Virus record (IMG/VR): IMGVR_UViG_3300023174_006137
Coordinates: 95,492 to 159,491 of that record
DNA from: a virus
DNA: 64,000 bases
Direction: 5' to 3' (one strand)
A model generated the notes under the pieces. It had not been told where the DNA came from and searched no databases. It was given only the letters and a program-made list of their open reading frames with translations. Made by a program: the position numbers and the translations under genes. Below, piece by piece: positions 9,888 to 18,105 of this stretch; position 1 is the first letter of the stretch, and the number at the start of each line of letters is the position of its first letter.

Positions 9888-11456
9888 TTAATTTTTATAA
9901 CTATCTTTTAAAGAAACTGTTTTTATAAAACTTCCATCTAAATCTTTGGTATAATAACCATTTCTTACAAATTGTGCAGCTTTACCAACTTCACAATTAT
10001 CAATATTTAATTCACTATAAATTATAGTTTCATGTATTACATCATTCTTTATTTCACAATTATTATCTAAAAATAAATCTTCATACTCCTTAACCATAAT
10101 TTCTTTATTATATAACGCAGAAACCCAGTGAATTGTTCCTTTTACTTTTCTATCTGACTTGCCAGATTTTGTATCTACATCAATAGTACATCTTATTTCA
10201 ATTATATTACCAATGCTATCTTTGATGATTTCATTTGCTTTTATAATATAAGCACCTTTTAATCTAACTTCGCCACCTAATTTTAAACGATAATATTTCT
10301 TATCGGCTTCTTCTCTAAAATCTTCATTTTCAATATAGATTTCTTTTGTAAAAATAACTTCTCTTTTACCATCATTTGGATTTTCAGGATTATTTTCAAT
10401 TTCACAAATTTCAGAACCTTCATAATTCGTTAAAACAACCTTAATAGGATTGAAAATGCACATATATCGATATGCTATTTTATTTAAATGATTCCTTAAA
10501 CATTCTTCTAATAATTTATAATCAATTACAGATTCTCTTTTAGTATAACCAATGATTTCACAGAAATTTTTAATAGATTCTGGAGTATAGCCTCTTCTTT
10601 TTAACCCAGATAATGTTAATAATCTTGGATCGTTTAATGTATACCCTTCTTCAATCAAAGACTTAAACTTCCTTTTACTCATTAAATGATTAACAACATT
10701 CAATCTAGCAAATTCGGTTTCTTCTGGTAAATTATTTTCTAAATCTAAATTATTTAATATCCAATTATAAAGAGGACGATGTAATTCAAATTCCAAAGTG
10801 CATAAAGAATCTGTTATTCCTTCTATGTAATCTGAAATAGGATGAGCAAAATCATACATAGGATAAATACACCATTTATTACCAGTATTATGATGTTCTT
10901 CTTTAATTATTCTATATATGATAGGATCTCTCATGCACATTATCGGACTTGACATATCAATTTTCAATCTCAAAGTGCAATGACTTTCTCCATAGATACC
11001 ATTTTTCATATTTTCAAATCTATATAAATTATCCTCAATACTTCTATTTCTATAGATAGAATCTATACCTGGTTTCACTAAATCTCCTTTATTATTGGCT
11101 ATTTCTTCGGAAGTTGAATCATCAACATAAGCTAACCCTTTATTTATTAATTTAACAGTACAATTATAAATATAATCAAAATAATTGGATGTATATTCTA
11201 TTTTGGAAGGGTTAAAGCCTAACCATTTAATATCTGCTAAAATTGCATCAATATATTCGGATTTTTCTGCACAAGGATTTGTGTCATCAAATCTTAAATT
11301 ACATGAGCCATTATATTTTTCCGCTAAACCAAAATTTAAACACATCGATTTTGCATGACCGAGATGTAAAATAAAATTGGGTTCCGGTGGAAAACGCAAT
11401 ACTGGATTGATTCCATTATTTACTTTTTCTAATATTTTTTCTTCTATAAAATTCAT
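9888..11456 (-). CDS. glnS: Glutaminyl-tRNA synthetase
   Basis: A class I synthetase that charges tRNA-Gln. It has RFPPEPNFILHLGHAKS with the HIGH motif (HLGH), LRFDDTNP, the CIYPMYDFAHPISDYIEGITDSLCTLEF block, and LMSKRKF as the KMSKS loop. The beta-barrel anticodon-binding region fills the C-terminal third. Length is near the bacterial 550. ATG at 11456 (MNFIEEKI) is preferred over ATG at 11471. It directly follows three tRNA genes with TTG anticodons and lies behind the Gln-rich leader and attenuator at 11717-11821, so enzyme and tRNA are probably controlled together. Confidence 0.95.
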   Translation of the reverse strand: MNFIEEKILEKVNNGINPVLRFPPEPNFILHLGHAKSMCLNFGLAEKYNGSCNLRFDDTNPCAEKSEYIDAILADIKWLGFNPSKIEYTSNYFDYIYNCTVKLINKGLAYVDDSTSEEIANNKGDLVKPGIDSIYRNRSIEDNLYRFENMKNGIYGESHCTLRLKIDMSSPIMCMRDPIIYRIIKEEHHNTGNKWCIYPMYDFAHPISDYIEGITDSLCTLEFELHRPLYNWILNNLDLENNLPEETEFARLNVVNHLMSKRKFKSLIEEGYTLNDPRLLTLSGLKRRGYTPESIKNFCEIIGYTKRESVIDYKLLEECLRNHLNKIAYRYMCIFNPIKVVLTNYEGSEICEIENNPENPNDGKREVIFTKEIYIENEDFREEADKKYYRLKLGGEVRLKGAYIIKANEIIKDSIGNIIEIRCTIDVDTKSGKSDRKVKGTIHWVSALYNKEIMVKEYEDLFLDNNCEIKNDVIHETIIYSELNIDNCEVGKAAQFVRNGYYTKDLDGSFIKTVSLKDSYKN

Positions 11457-11476
11457 AATTTTTAATACCATTTTGT

Positions 11477-11546
11477 AATCCCATACTGGAACGATCAGTA
11501 TTCTTCAGGGTCAAAACCTGACGCATCACCTTAATGCTTTGGGATT
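11477..11546 (-). tRNA. tRNA-Gln(TTG) with swapped T-loop
   Basis: A full cloverleaf of 70 nt with a 7 bp acceptor AATCCCA/TGGGATT. The anticodon loop is TTTTGAC, reading TTG. The T-loop is ATCGTTC instead of TTCRANY, so positions 54 and 58 are A and T. The 3' end lies six bases before the first glnS start codon. Confidence 0.9.
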
Positions 11547-11553
11547 ATATTTG

Positions 11554-11625
11554 TAGTCGGACTAGGAGTCAAACCCAGTCTACGAAGGCCAAATCTTCGT
11601 GTGCGCATCGGTACACTATCCAACT
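11554..11625 (-). tRNA. tRNA, anticodon read as TTG (Gln)
   Basis: Acceptor AGTTGGA/TCCGACT, anticodon stem CGAAG/CTTCG and loop ATTTGGC, which reads TTG by the T33 rule. The T-loop TTTGACT lacks C56. The nearby GG leaves a small chance that it is misread tRNA-Pro, but the Gln-rich leader before this group favours Gln. Confidence 0.7.
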
Positions 11626-11631
11626 ATGTAG

Positions 11632-11714
11632 TTGCCAAGACAGGACTCGAACCTGTATTTACTTCTCGTCCTCCGCTTTCAAAGAGCGGGATGCTACCAT
11701 TACACCACTTGGCA
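11632..11714 (-). tRNA. tRNA-Gln(TTG) with long variable region
   Basis: Acceptor TGCCAAG/CTTGGCA, anticodon stem CCGCT/AGCGG, loop CTTTGAA, normal T-arm. The variable region is about 16 nt, much longer than usual for tRNA-Gln. It is the first tRNA after the terminator at 11717. Confidence 0.8.
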
Positions 11715-11716
11715 AT

Positions 11717-11752
11717 AAAAAAACCGTTCAATCAAATCAGATTGAACGGTTT
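11717..11752 (-). terminator. Attenuator terminator before tRNA-Gln genes and glnS
   Basis: Stem AACCGTTCAAT/ATTGAACGGTT followed by a T run on the minus strand, three bases before the first tRNA-Gln. Its 5' arm contains TCAATCT (plus-strand 11739-11745), which can pair with AGATTGA at 11774-11780 at the end of the Gln-rich leader. Confidence 0.85.
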
Positions 11753-11773
11753 AGACAATAAAATCTCACACCA

Positions 11774-11821
11774 TCAATCTGGTTTAAATAATTGTTGTTG
11801 TTGAGAAGTTAAAGTTTTCAT
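11774..11821 (-). CDS. Gln-rich leader peptide fused in frame to the endonuclease C-terminus
   Basis: ATG at 11821 starts MKTLTSQQQQLFKPD, in the same frame as the endonuclease and ending at the same stop. It has four consecutive CAA codons. It is followed by an intrinsic terminator, three tRNA-Gln genes and glnS. Its end can pair with the terminator 5' arm over 7 bp (AGATTGA/TCAATCT). This matches the other tRNA-operon leaders, so the endonuclease gene seems to have landed in frame with a pre-existing leader. Whether the internal ATG is used is unknown. Confidence 0.7.
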   Translation of the reverse strand: MKTLTSQQQQLFKPD

Positions 11822-12700
11822 TTTTTTATAATAATTTATAAATTTTTCTATTTCAGTTTTTATATATTCTTTTCCTGCTTCGTTATTTATTGATTGCCAT
11901 TTTATTCTATAAATATTAAAATGTTTTAATAAATTTTTATCTCTTTCATTATCATGTTCAACTCTATATTCATGTTGTTTACCATCTATTTCTAAATCAA
12001 TATTTCCTTCTTTAATATAGAAATCTAAAAAATAATTTCCATTTCCTTCTATATTATATTCTTTTTTTATTATAGTTTTATTAGGCTCATATTTTATGCC
12101 ATTGTTTTCTAATACCATTTTGAAAAACTTTTCTGGATAACTTTCAATATTTCTTGATTGCCAACCTTTATGTGTTCCATTTTTTATTCTTTCTTTAACT
12201 GAATCTCTTAATTTATTTTTATATTCCTCGCTTGTAAATTGACACTTTTTACTACAATATTTTCGATTAATATTTTTTCCAGTATATGTTTTTTTACAAT
12301 TGGGACATTCTTTTATGTATTCCTCTTCATTATATTTTTTATTCCACGGAATATTATTTTTTAATGTATTAGATATTTTTTTACATCTTTCCTCATATTT
12401 TTCTTTATCAAAATTAGTATTATTTTTACCATGTTGATAATAAGAATTTGAACATGACGATGAACATGTTTTCTTACCATTTTCTGTTGTTTCAAATTCG
12501 TTAAAACAAATAGGACAAATAAGTTTAATTTTTTGGTATTTTCTATTTTTGTTTTTATTTTCAAAAATAGATTTATTAAATCCATTTTGTTCTAAAACTT
12601 CTGCTGCCTTTTTATTGCTTCGTCCATTAGAATAACCATATAATTTTATGGCTAAGTCATTAATGGAAAAACTTTCATTTATAATTTTAATGATATCCAT
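11774..12700 (-). CDS. Homing-type endonuclease, DUF559/Vsr-like nuclease domain
   Basis: A 308-residue protein from ATG at 12700. Two zinc knuckles (CPICFNEFE with CSSSCSNSYY, and CPNCKKTY with CSKKCQF) precede a C-terminal nuclease domain with LDFYIKEGNIDLEIDGKQHE, the D...ExDGxQH core of the DUF559/Vsr-like fold. It splits tRNA operon A, which is typical of a mobile endonuclease gene. Its last 15 residues, from an internal ATG, form a Gln-rich leader (see 11774-11821). A TTTTAATATATAT box precedes the start. Confidence 0.85.
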   Translation of the reverse strand: MDIIKIINESFSINDLAIKLYGYSNGRSNKKAAEVLEQNGFNKSIFENKNKNRKYQKIKLICPICFNEFETTENGKKTCSSSCSNSYYQHGKNNTNFDKEKYEERCKKISNTLKNNIPWNKKYNEEEYIKECPNCKKTYTGKNINRKYCSKKCQFTSEEYKNKLRDSVKERIKNGTHKGWQSRNIESYPEKFFKMVLENNGIKYEPNKTIIKKEYNIEGNGNYFLDFYIKEGNIDLEIDGKQHEYRVEHDNERDKNLLKHFNIYRIKWQSINNEAGKEYIKTEIEKFINYYKKMKTLTSQQQQLFKPD

Positions 12701-12744
12701 AAGATATATATTAAAATTGTCGGAGAAAGTTTTTCCGAACCTGG

Positions 12745-12820
12745 TCGAGAAGGTGAGATTCGAACTCACGAGTTGTCTTGGTCCCAAACCAAGCCGGGTA
12801 CCTGACTCCCGAACTTCTCG
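12745..12820 (-). tRNA. tRNA-Pro(TGG)
   Basis: Acceptor CGAGAAG/CTTCTCG, D-stem CGGG/CCCG, anticodon stem CTTGG/CCAAG, loop TTTGGGA, T-arm GTGAG-TTCGAAT-CTCAC. Canonical shape with A73. Confidence 0.93.
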
Positions 12821-12826
12821 TTTTTG

Positions 12827-12900
12827 CGGTCTGTACCGGGTACGATCCGGCAACCTTCCCCGTGACAGGGGGATATTGTATCCATTTCTACTAACAGACC
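12827..12900 (-). tRNA. tRNA-Asp(GTC) with swapped T-loop
   Basis: Acceptor GGTCTGT/ACAGACC, anticodon stem TCCCC/GGGGA, loop CTGTCAC. The discriminator is G73 as expected for Asp. The T-loop is ATCGTAC (A54, T58). Confidence 0.92.
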
Positions 12901-12908
12901 ATTTTTTG

Positions 12909-12986
12909 CAGTGACGACGGGACTCGAACCCGCAAACCTCCCGATAGACAGTCGGGCATTCTGACCTAAAATTGAACTACGCCACT
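12909..12986 (-). tRNA. tRNA-Asp(GTC), normal T-loop
   Basis: Acceptor AGTGGCG/CGTCACT, anticodon stem CCCGA/TCGGG, loop CTGTCTA with unusual T37, G73, T-loop TTCGAGT. It pairs with the divergent Asp copy just downstream. Confidence 0.85.
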
Positions 12987-12992
12987 ATTTCG

Positions 12993-13077
12993 TCTGGGTG
13001 ACAGGGCTCGAACCTGCATAAGATGTTAATCATTCTCCTGTCCAAGAGGAGTCGGCTTCCATTGCCTTCACACCCAG
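12993..13077 (-). tRNA. tRNA-Pro(TGG) with long variable region
   Basis: Acceptor CTGGGTG/CACCCAG, anticodon stem CTCCT/AGGAG, loop CTTGGAC, T-loop TTCGAGC. The variable region is about 17 nt with a possible ATG/CAT stem, unusual for Pro. A one-base shift would read GGA (Ser), but A73 and the Pro-rich leader favour Pro. First tRNA of operon A. Confidence 0.75.
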
Positions 13078-13083
13078 AAATTA

Positions 13084-13117
13084 AAAAAACCTATTAGCTT
13101 TTGACTAACAGGTTTTA
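13084..13117 (-). terminator. Attenuator terminator of tRNA operon A
   Basis: Hairpin AAAACCTGTTAG/CTAATAGGTTTT with a minus-strand T run, seven bases before the first tRNA. Its 5' arm GTTAGTC (13103-13109) is perfectly complementary to GACTAAC in the leader (13156-13162). Confidence 0.85.
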
Positions 13118-13140
13118 AATAATACAATTTAAAAAATCGT

Positions 13141-13230
13141 TTATATAAACACATAGTTAGTCCACTCCTTATCAGGATCCTGATCCGGTTGTTGTTGTGG
13201 AACTACTTGTATGTTTATATTGTTTTTCAT
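13141..13230 (-). CDS. Leader peptide of tRNA operon A (Pro/Gln/Asp-rich)
   Basis: A 29-residue ORF between a host-type promoter and a terminator. Its middle reads VVPQQQPDQDPD: five Gln, three Pro and three Asp codons. The operon behind it encodes Pro, Asp, Asp, Pro, Gln, Gln, Gln and GlnRS. The segment GACTAAC after these codons pairs with the terminator 5' arm, and TCCAC before them can pair with GTGGA next to GACTAAC. Stalling at Gln, Pro or Asp codons would therefore free the antiterminator. Confidence 0.85.
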   Translation of the reverse strand: MKNNINIQVVPQQQPDQDPDKEWTNYVFI

Positions 13231-13291
13231 TTTATTATAGTATATATTGTTTTTAAAAAATGCTTTTTTGCTATTGTTTAATTTTGTAGTG

Positions 13292-13322
13292 CAAAGATAC
13301 ATAAAAGTTTGAAATCAGCAAA
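13292..13322 (-). promoter_or_regulatory. Host-type promoter of tRNA operon A
   Basis: Minus-strand TTTG, 19 bases, then TATCTTTG, matching the Bacteroidota -33 TTTG / -7 TAnnTTTG consensus. It lies about 60 bases upstream of the leader ATG. Confidence 0.8.
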
Positions 13323-13376
13323 AATTTTTTTTTTAATTTTTACATATTAATTTGCATAATATAATATATAGTAAAT

Positions 13377-15260
13377 ATGGATAAAGTAATTCTTGATACT
13401 ACGAATAATGAAACAATTATTAAACCAGTTTATATCTATAAAGTTTTCAAAATAAAAGATATTGAAATACTTGGTAGAGGTGATACTGATAATTTAGATA
13501 TTTATTATCGTTTTTCACAAGATTATGGTAGAACAATTTCGGATTTTATTCTTTTCACAAAAGAAAATATTATTTCAGAAAGAATTAATCCAATTCGTTT
13601 TTTCCAAATTGAGTATTATTTAAGATATACCGGAACTTCTACCGCTACTATCTTTGATATAAATTTAGTTGGCGATTTCCAAAATGTATCATTAGACGGA
13701 CAAAAAAGTAATGTATATGGCATAAGAGAAAACTGCAATTGCCTTATTGCTGGTTTAATTTGTGACCCTTCAACTTTACCAGAAGGTATGCCACCAGGTG
13801 GAATATCAAGTATGTTAATGTCTAACTATAATACTGAATCGACTAATTTGCCTGCTTTAAATAGCGAACAAATTGCTAATTTATATAATCCATATCAACA
13901 AGCACAAGCACTTACTTTATTTAATAAAATGAGTAATGATGTTTCTAATTTATTTGGGCATGATGTTATTTATGTATTAACGGATCCAGATCAAAATGGA
14001 ACTGATTATACATTCCATGAATATACTATACAAAATTATATTTGTGATGCTAAATTAAAAGTAAATGTTGATAATAACCAATTTCCAGATAATACCGGTG
14101 CTTTAAATAATTTTGATTTATCTTTATTTGATAGTTTTGAAATTAATATAACAAAAGATGCTTTTAAAGCGGCTTTTGGTATTGAAAAAAGACCAGGTTT
14201 AAATGATGTTATATGGTTTTGTAATATAAATAAATTATATACTATTGAACATGCACAGGCAATAAGAAATTTTAATAATTATTCAATCTACTATAAAGTG
14301 ATACTTAAAAAATTCAATCAAAAAGCAAACATTATTGGAGCAACACAAGAAATACAAGATGTGCTGGATAATTTAACAAAAAATACCACATTAGAAGAAT
14401 TAATGGGGCTAGAGAATATGCAAGATAAAAAGGCAACCGCAAATAACGAACAATTAAGACCGGCAAATAAAGCACAAGAAACTTTAAGAGTTGATATTTA
14501 TTCAAATATAGAACAAGAAATTATACAAAATGCTTCAGTGACAGTTGCTAAAACTTGTTATGAAATGTCAACGGTTCAATTTAACGAACCAGGTGTTGTA
14601 TATAGAAACTTTAAATTTTTCTATCAAAAATCAGACAATATAGGTTTTAGTTGTTGGTTTAATATAAATAATTTAACTATGAACGATACTTACCATTTCT
14701 TTAATTATATGGATGTTTCAAATAATGGTTTTAAGTTTTATATGTTAGGAAATAGTATCTTTGTTAATCTTAACGGTGTAGCAAACGAATTTAGTTTAAT
14801 AGATGAAAATTGTAATAATGCTAATTTAGCAAGTAATGTTTTATCAGAAAATGTATGGTATGCTTTGGTAGTTAATATAAATCAAAGATTAAATGGTTTA
14901 GAGGTTTATTTATATAAGAGAAATGTTGATTACGAAGAAGATGCTGAATCATTATCGTCATCTAAATTAAAATTAGTAAACAAAGTAATTAAGGGTGTTG
15001 AACCAAGTATTTTAGATATATCACCAGATACTAATGCCAATATATTAGGTTCTGATATGAAAATCACTAATTTAAGATTGTTTAATGATGTTATACCAGA
15101 AGCACAACATAATAAAATGTTAAACTTATTCTTAATAGGTGCTGATTATAAATATGCCATATTTACAGATAATGCAAACCAAGATGCAAATATGCCATCT
15201 AATATAGATAGCAGAATAAATTATAATAAAATTAGAAGAGGAACTGGATTAGATAACTAA
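13377..15260 (+). CDS. Virion structural protein with LamG-like C-terminal domain
   Basis: A 627-residue protein rich in Asn and beta structure. Residues from about 415 (NIGFSCWFNINNLTMNDTYHF, and later ENVWYALVVNINQ) follow the pattern of a concanavalin A/LamG-type jelly-roll domain used by phage tail proteins to bind sugars or other proteins. The N-terminal part (ISDFILFTKENI, FFQIEYYLRYTG) looks like a baseplate or tail component. An ATAATATATAG box precedes the ATG. The structural role is inferred from composition and similarity to the genes at 54551-62363. Confidence 0.65.
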   Translation: MDKVILDTTNNETIIKPVYIYKVFKIKDIEILGRGDTDNLDIYYRFSQDYGRTISDFILFTKENIISERINPIRFFQIEYYLRYTGTSTATIFDINLVGDFQNVSLDGQKSNVYGIRENCNCLIAGLICDPSTLPEGMPPGGISSMLMSNYNTESTNLPALNSEQIANLYNPYQQAQALTLFNKMSNDVSNLFGHDVIYVLTDPDQNGTDYTFHEYTIQNYICDAKLKVNVDNNQFPDNTGALNNFDLSLFDSFEINITKDAFKAAFGIEKRPGLNDVIWFCNINKLYTIEHAQAIRNFNNYSIYYKVILKKFNQKANIIGATQEIQDVLDNLTKNTTLEELMGLENMQDKKATANNEQLRPANKAQETLRVDIYSNIEQEIIQNASVTVAKTCYEMSTVQFNEPGVVYRNFKFFYQKSDNIGFSCWFNINNLTMNDTYHFFNYMDVSNNGFKFYMLGNSIFVNLNGVANEFSLIDENCNNANLASNVLSENVWYALVVNINQRLNGLEVYLYKRNVDYEEDAESLSSSKLKLVNKVIKGVEPSILDISPDTNANILGSDMKITNLRLFNDVIPEAQHNKMLNLFLIGADYKYAIFTDNANQDANMPSNIDSRINYNKIRRGTGLDN

Positions 15261-15559
15261 ATTTTATCAGTAATTTTAGAAATACTTTTATCAATATCTG
15301 CAAAAGATGGAATAGAATTTCCTATATAAATAAATGCAATATTCTTATTCTTAACTATTGATTTCCTAACAGATTCTTTCATTAATCTTTTGATGTAATT
15401 TCTATCAACCGCTCTTTTGAACTTTTTAGAAGAAACCGCAAAAAGAAATGAACTATTAGATTCAGATTCTAAAATTTTAACCATTATTACATCACTTGAA
15501 ATGGTTTTACCATTTTTAAACAATTCGTCAATTATTATCTTATTTTTTAAAGTTTTCAT
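15257..15559 (-). CDS. rnpA: Ribonuclease P protein component
   Basis: A 100-residue protein with the RnpA signature: FAVSSKKFKRAVDRNYIKRLMKESVR near residues 40-65 corresponds to the conserved RNR motif of the bacterial RNase P protein, followed by the FIYIG strand. It is slightly shorter than cellular RnpA. The subunit binds RNase P RNA and helps 5' processing of pre-tRNA. In a phage with over 40 tRNA genes, processing support is the obvious role. No RNase P RNA gene was recognised here, so host RNA is presumably used. Confidence 0.9.
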   Translation of the reverse strand: MKTLKNKIIIDELFKNGKTISSDVIMVKILESESNSSFLFAVSSKKFKRAVDRNYIKRLMKESVRKSIVKNKNIAFIYIGNSIPSFADIDKSISKITDKI

Positions 15560-15563
15560 AAAA

Positions 15564-15935
15564 TTAATTTAATAAATCATTAATTCGGTTATATCGTCTC
15601 CATGCTATTCGTGCTGATTCATATTTTTCAGTTCCTTTTACTGATTGTCCAGTATAAGTTCCAATATATGCTATGTTTCCAGTCATTATTTTTTTATCTA
15701 AACATTCATCACATATAGCTATGATGAATTCATCCGTATCAAATTTACTACCATATCCGGCACTAATTAGGTCTACTACACCATCTTTCCACATTTGTGA
15801 GCCAGCATCTAATATAATTTCTTCTTCTGGTTCACCATGAAATCCTATCTTTTCTTTATTGAAAACAACATCTTCTTCATTTTTACCTTCTATAAGATAT
15901 AATGAAATCTTTTTATCGCAACAAATACACATCAT
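15564..15935 (-). CDS. Zinc-binding small protein with C-terminal RxxxINDLL tail
   Basis: A 123-residue protein. CICCDKK at the N-terminus and CDECLDKK near residue 90 could form one four-cysteine zinc site. It ends RRYNRINDLLN, the recurrent tail. A TATATTTG box close to the start resembles the host -7 element. It lies just upstream of rnpA on the same strand. Function unknown. Confidence 0.7.
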   Translation of the reverse strand: MMCICCDKKISLYLIEGKNEEDVVFNKEKIGFHGEPEEEIILDAGSQMWKDGVVDLISAGYGSKFDTDEFIIAICDECLDKKIMTGNIAYIGTYTGQSVKGTEKYESARIAWRRYNRINDLLN

Positions 15936-15999
15936 AAATGCAAATATACAAAGAAAAAACTAATTAAACAAAAAATATTTAAAGTAATATATAAATTAA

Positions 16000-16608
16000 A
16001 TGAAAAAAAGGCAACATATAGTAAAGACATTTGAAGGGTTTACAAAAGATAATTTAGATTATTTAGTGACATATAAAAAAACATATGTTAGACAACAATT
16101 TAGAGACAGGGGAATTGATTTGAATAAAATACAAAAAATAGTTAAAGAATATGATATAAGCAACTTTCGTCTTGACGATAAAGGTTATGGCATTTTTATC
16201 TATCCAGACACAAACTTTATTGAATTATTAAAACAATTAGACCCAAGAGTCGATGATAATATGAGATTTTATTTAACCTTAACAGGTGATATGAACCAAA
16301 TAGATTTTAGCGATGGATTACCACCTTATTTAAGAGGTCTTGGCGTAGCGTACAAATTATATAAAATGACTATAGAAAAAAATAAGTATATAACTTCTGA
16401 TAGATTCTCATCATTGCATGCTTGGAACTTATGGTATAATTTATTACAAGATAACGATTTATATTGTTTTACTTCTAATATAAGGAGTGGTTTAATAAGC
16501 AAAAAAGTAAATGAAGAGGAATTAAAAGAAATAATTAATAAATTAAGTGTAGGAGTTGAAAATATAGAATACGATGACGACTTAAAAGAAAAATTAGGTA
16601 TCTGTTAA
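16000..16608 (+). CDS. Unknown protein with N-terminal signal-like motif
   Basis: A 202-residue protein. The start MKKRQHIVKTFEGF has the aromatic spacing of the recurrent N-terminal motif but no clear cleavage site. The middle (LRGLGVAYKLYKMTIE, near residue 115) resembles part of an acetyltransferase-like fold, but no full domain is certain. A TAATATATAAATTAA box abuts the ATG. Confidence 0.55.
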   Translation: MKKRQHIVKTFEGFTKDNLDYLVTYKKTYVRQQFRDRGIDLNKIQKIVKEYDISNFRLDDKGYGIFIYPDTNFIELLKQLDPRVDDNMRFYLTLTGDMNQIDFSDGLPPYLRGLGVAYKLYKMTIEKNKYITSDRFSSLHAWNLWYNLLQDNDLYCFTSNIRSGLISKKVNEEELKEIINKLSVGVENIEYDDDLKEKLGIC

Positions 16609-16731
16609 AATTATATCATAATTATATAATGACATTTTTGTAAATTATTTTTTATGTAGGTTTAACTACTAACTATTATATGTATTTTTTATCAAAAATT
16701 TGGTTAGGCAACTATTTTAATATATAGGTTT

Positions 16732-17673
16732 ATGTGTTTCAATAGTAAAAAACATTTTATTAAAAACTTTAAGCAGTTTGAGAATAATTTACTAGATATA
16801 AAAGAAGAATTAGTTAATTTTCCTTTAAAAAAATTAATTTATATAATAAAGCAAAAAATTGAAGGAACTATTAAAGAAGGTGAAAATAAATATAATTTTG
16901 ATTTCTCACAAGAAAAATTTTTACCTATAAAGTTTAACCTTATTATTAATTATATAATCGAAGAAGATATTGATTATGGTGGCTATATCGATTACAACGA
17001 AATAAAAAGAGTTAAGTTTAATAATTTAAATTTACATATTGATATACAAGATAAAGAAATAGACTATACTTCTGTTTATTCAACAATAGGGCATGGATTA
17101 AAACATGTGTTTGATATATACCACAACGACCCTTACCAAGAAGTAAATAAAATGAAAATTATTTGGAAACTTCATGGTGATAATCAAAATAAGTATTTAA
17201 GAGAAATACTTTATTTGACATATTTAGCATTAGGTTATGAGTTAGAGGCAAGAAATAATGAACTATATAATAAGTTAAGATGGCTAAAAAGTTTTGATAG
17301 TTCTATGATTATGGACGAGTTTAAAAAAACATATGTATATAAATCTTTAATGGAATTAAAAAATTTTAATATTGATGAAATATTAAATAATGTAGATAAT
17401 AATGAATTAACTGAATTTCTAACAGAATACGCTAATAAAATCTATGATAGAGATATAGATACCCCTAAAAACTTTTTAGAAAGAATAAAAGGTTTCTTTA
17501 ATGCCGTTGGCGATGCTTATTTAAGCAAAGCAAAAGACATTTTAGATGAATTAATAATAGACAATAGACCTTATATGGAAACTAAAAAACACACATTTTT
17601 TTATGAATATCTTTATTTACTTAATTTAGAAAAAGAAATGGAAGAAATTATTGAAAAAATTAATTTAAATTAA
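16732..17673 (+). CDS. Degenerate metallopeptidase-like protein with N-terminal signal-like motif
   Basis: A 313-residue protein. STIGHGLKHVFDIY near residue 125 aligns in position and context with the HExxH of genes 8314 and 23085, but Glu is replaced by Gly, so catalysis is unlikely. LGYELEARNN near residue 170 resembles EINARIA in 23085. The N-terminus KKHFIKNFKQFENN fits the recurrent signal loosely. A TTTTAATATATAG box precedes it. Confidence 0.55.
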   Translation: MCFNSKKHFIKNFKQFENNLLDIKEELVNFPLKKLIYIIKQKIEGTIKEGENKYNFDFSQEKFLPIKFNLIINYIIEEDIDYGGYIDYNEIKRVKFNNLNLHIDIQDKEIDYTSVYSTIGHGLKHVFDIYHNDPYQEVNKMKIIWKLHGDNQNKYLREILYLTYLALGYELEARNNELYNKLRWLKSFDSSMIMDEFKKTYVYKSLMELKNFNIDEILNNVDNNELTEFLTEYANKIYDRDIDTPKNFLERIKGFFNAVGDAYLSKAKDILDELIIDNRPYMETKKHTFFYEYLYLLNLEKEMEEIIEKINLN

Positions 17674-17689
17674 ATTAATAAAAGGATAA

Positions 17690-17725
17690 AATAAAAAACA
17701 AAGCAAAAATGCTTTGTTTTTTATT
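17690..17725. terminator. Bidirectional intrinsic terminator
   Basis: Hairpin AAAACAAAGC/GCTTTGTTTT with flanking A and T runs between convergent genes. Confidence 0.8.
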
Positions 17726-17971
17726 TTAAATTGTTGGATATACAATCAAATCACCAGACTTAATCGCTTTGTTAACATACCTCAACAAGGTTATTGCCTT
17801 ATATTCTGCTTCAAATTTTGTTGTACCAACATCATCCGTGTCTGATAAATCTACAGGAAATAAATATGTTTTACTATTGGTAATAACTTTATACCATAAA
17901 CATTGACAACATGCATAAGCAAATTTTGCTTTAGTGTCTTTAACGACATCTAATACTTTAATCTTTTCCAT
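17726..17971 (-). CDS. Small unknown protein
   Basis: An 81-residue protein starting MEKIKVLDVVKDTKAKFAY with a cysteine cluster (CCQC) near residue 20. No domain was recognised. It lies downstream of tRNA operon B on the same strand and could be read from it. Confidence 0.5.
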   Translation of the reverse strand: MEKIKVLDVVKDTKAKFAYACCQCLWYKVITNSKTYLFPVDLSDTDDVGTTKFEAEYKAITLLRYVNKAIKSGDLIVYPTI

Positions 17972-18026
17972 TTTAAATAATTTATTTTTGTGATCATACT
18001 AAAGATATTTCACTCTAATATGTCTG

Positions 18027-18099
18027 TAGTTCCAACGAGATTCGAACTCGTATCATAATTTTAGGAGAATTATACCTTATCCTGTTAGGCTATGGAACC
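18027..18099 (-). tRNA. tRNA-Arg(CCT)
   Basis: Acceptor GGTTCCA/TGGAACT, anticodon stem TAATT/AATTA, loop CTCCTAA, T-loop TTCGAAT. It reads AGG; leader B contains AGA and AGG. Confidence 0.92.
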
Positions 18100-18105
18100 A
18101 TTTTG

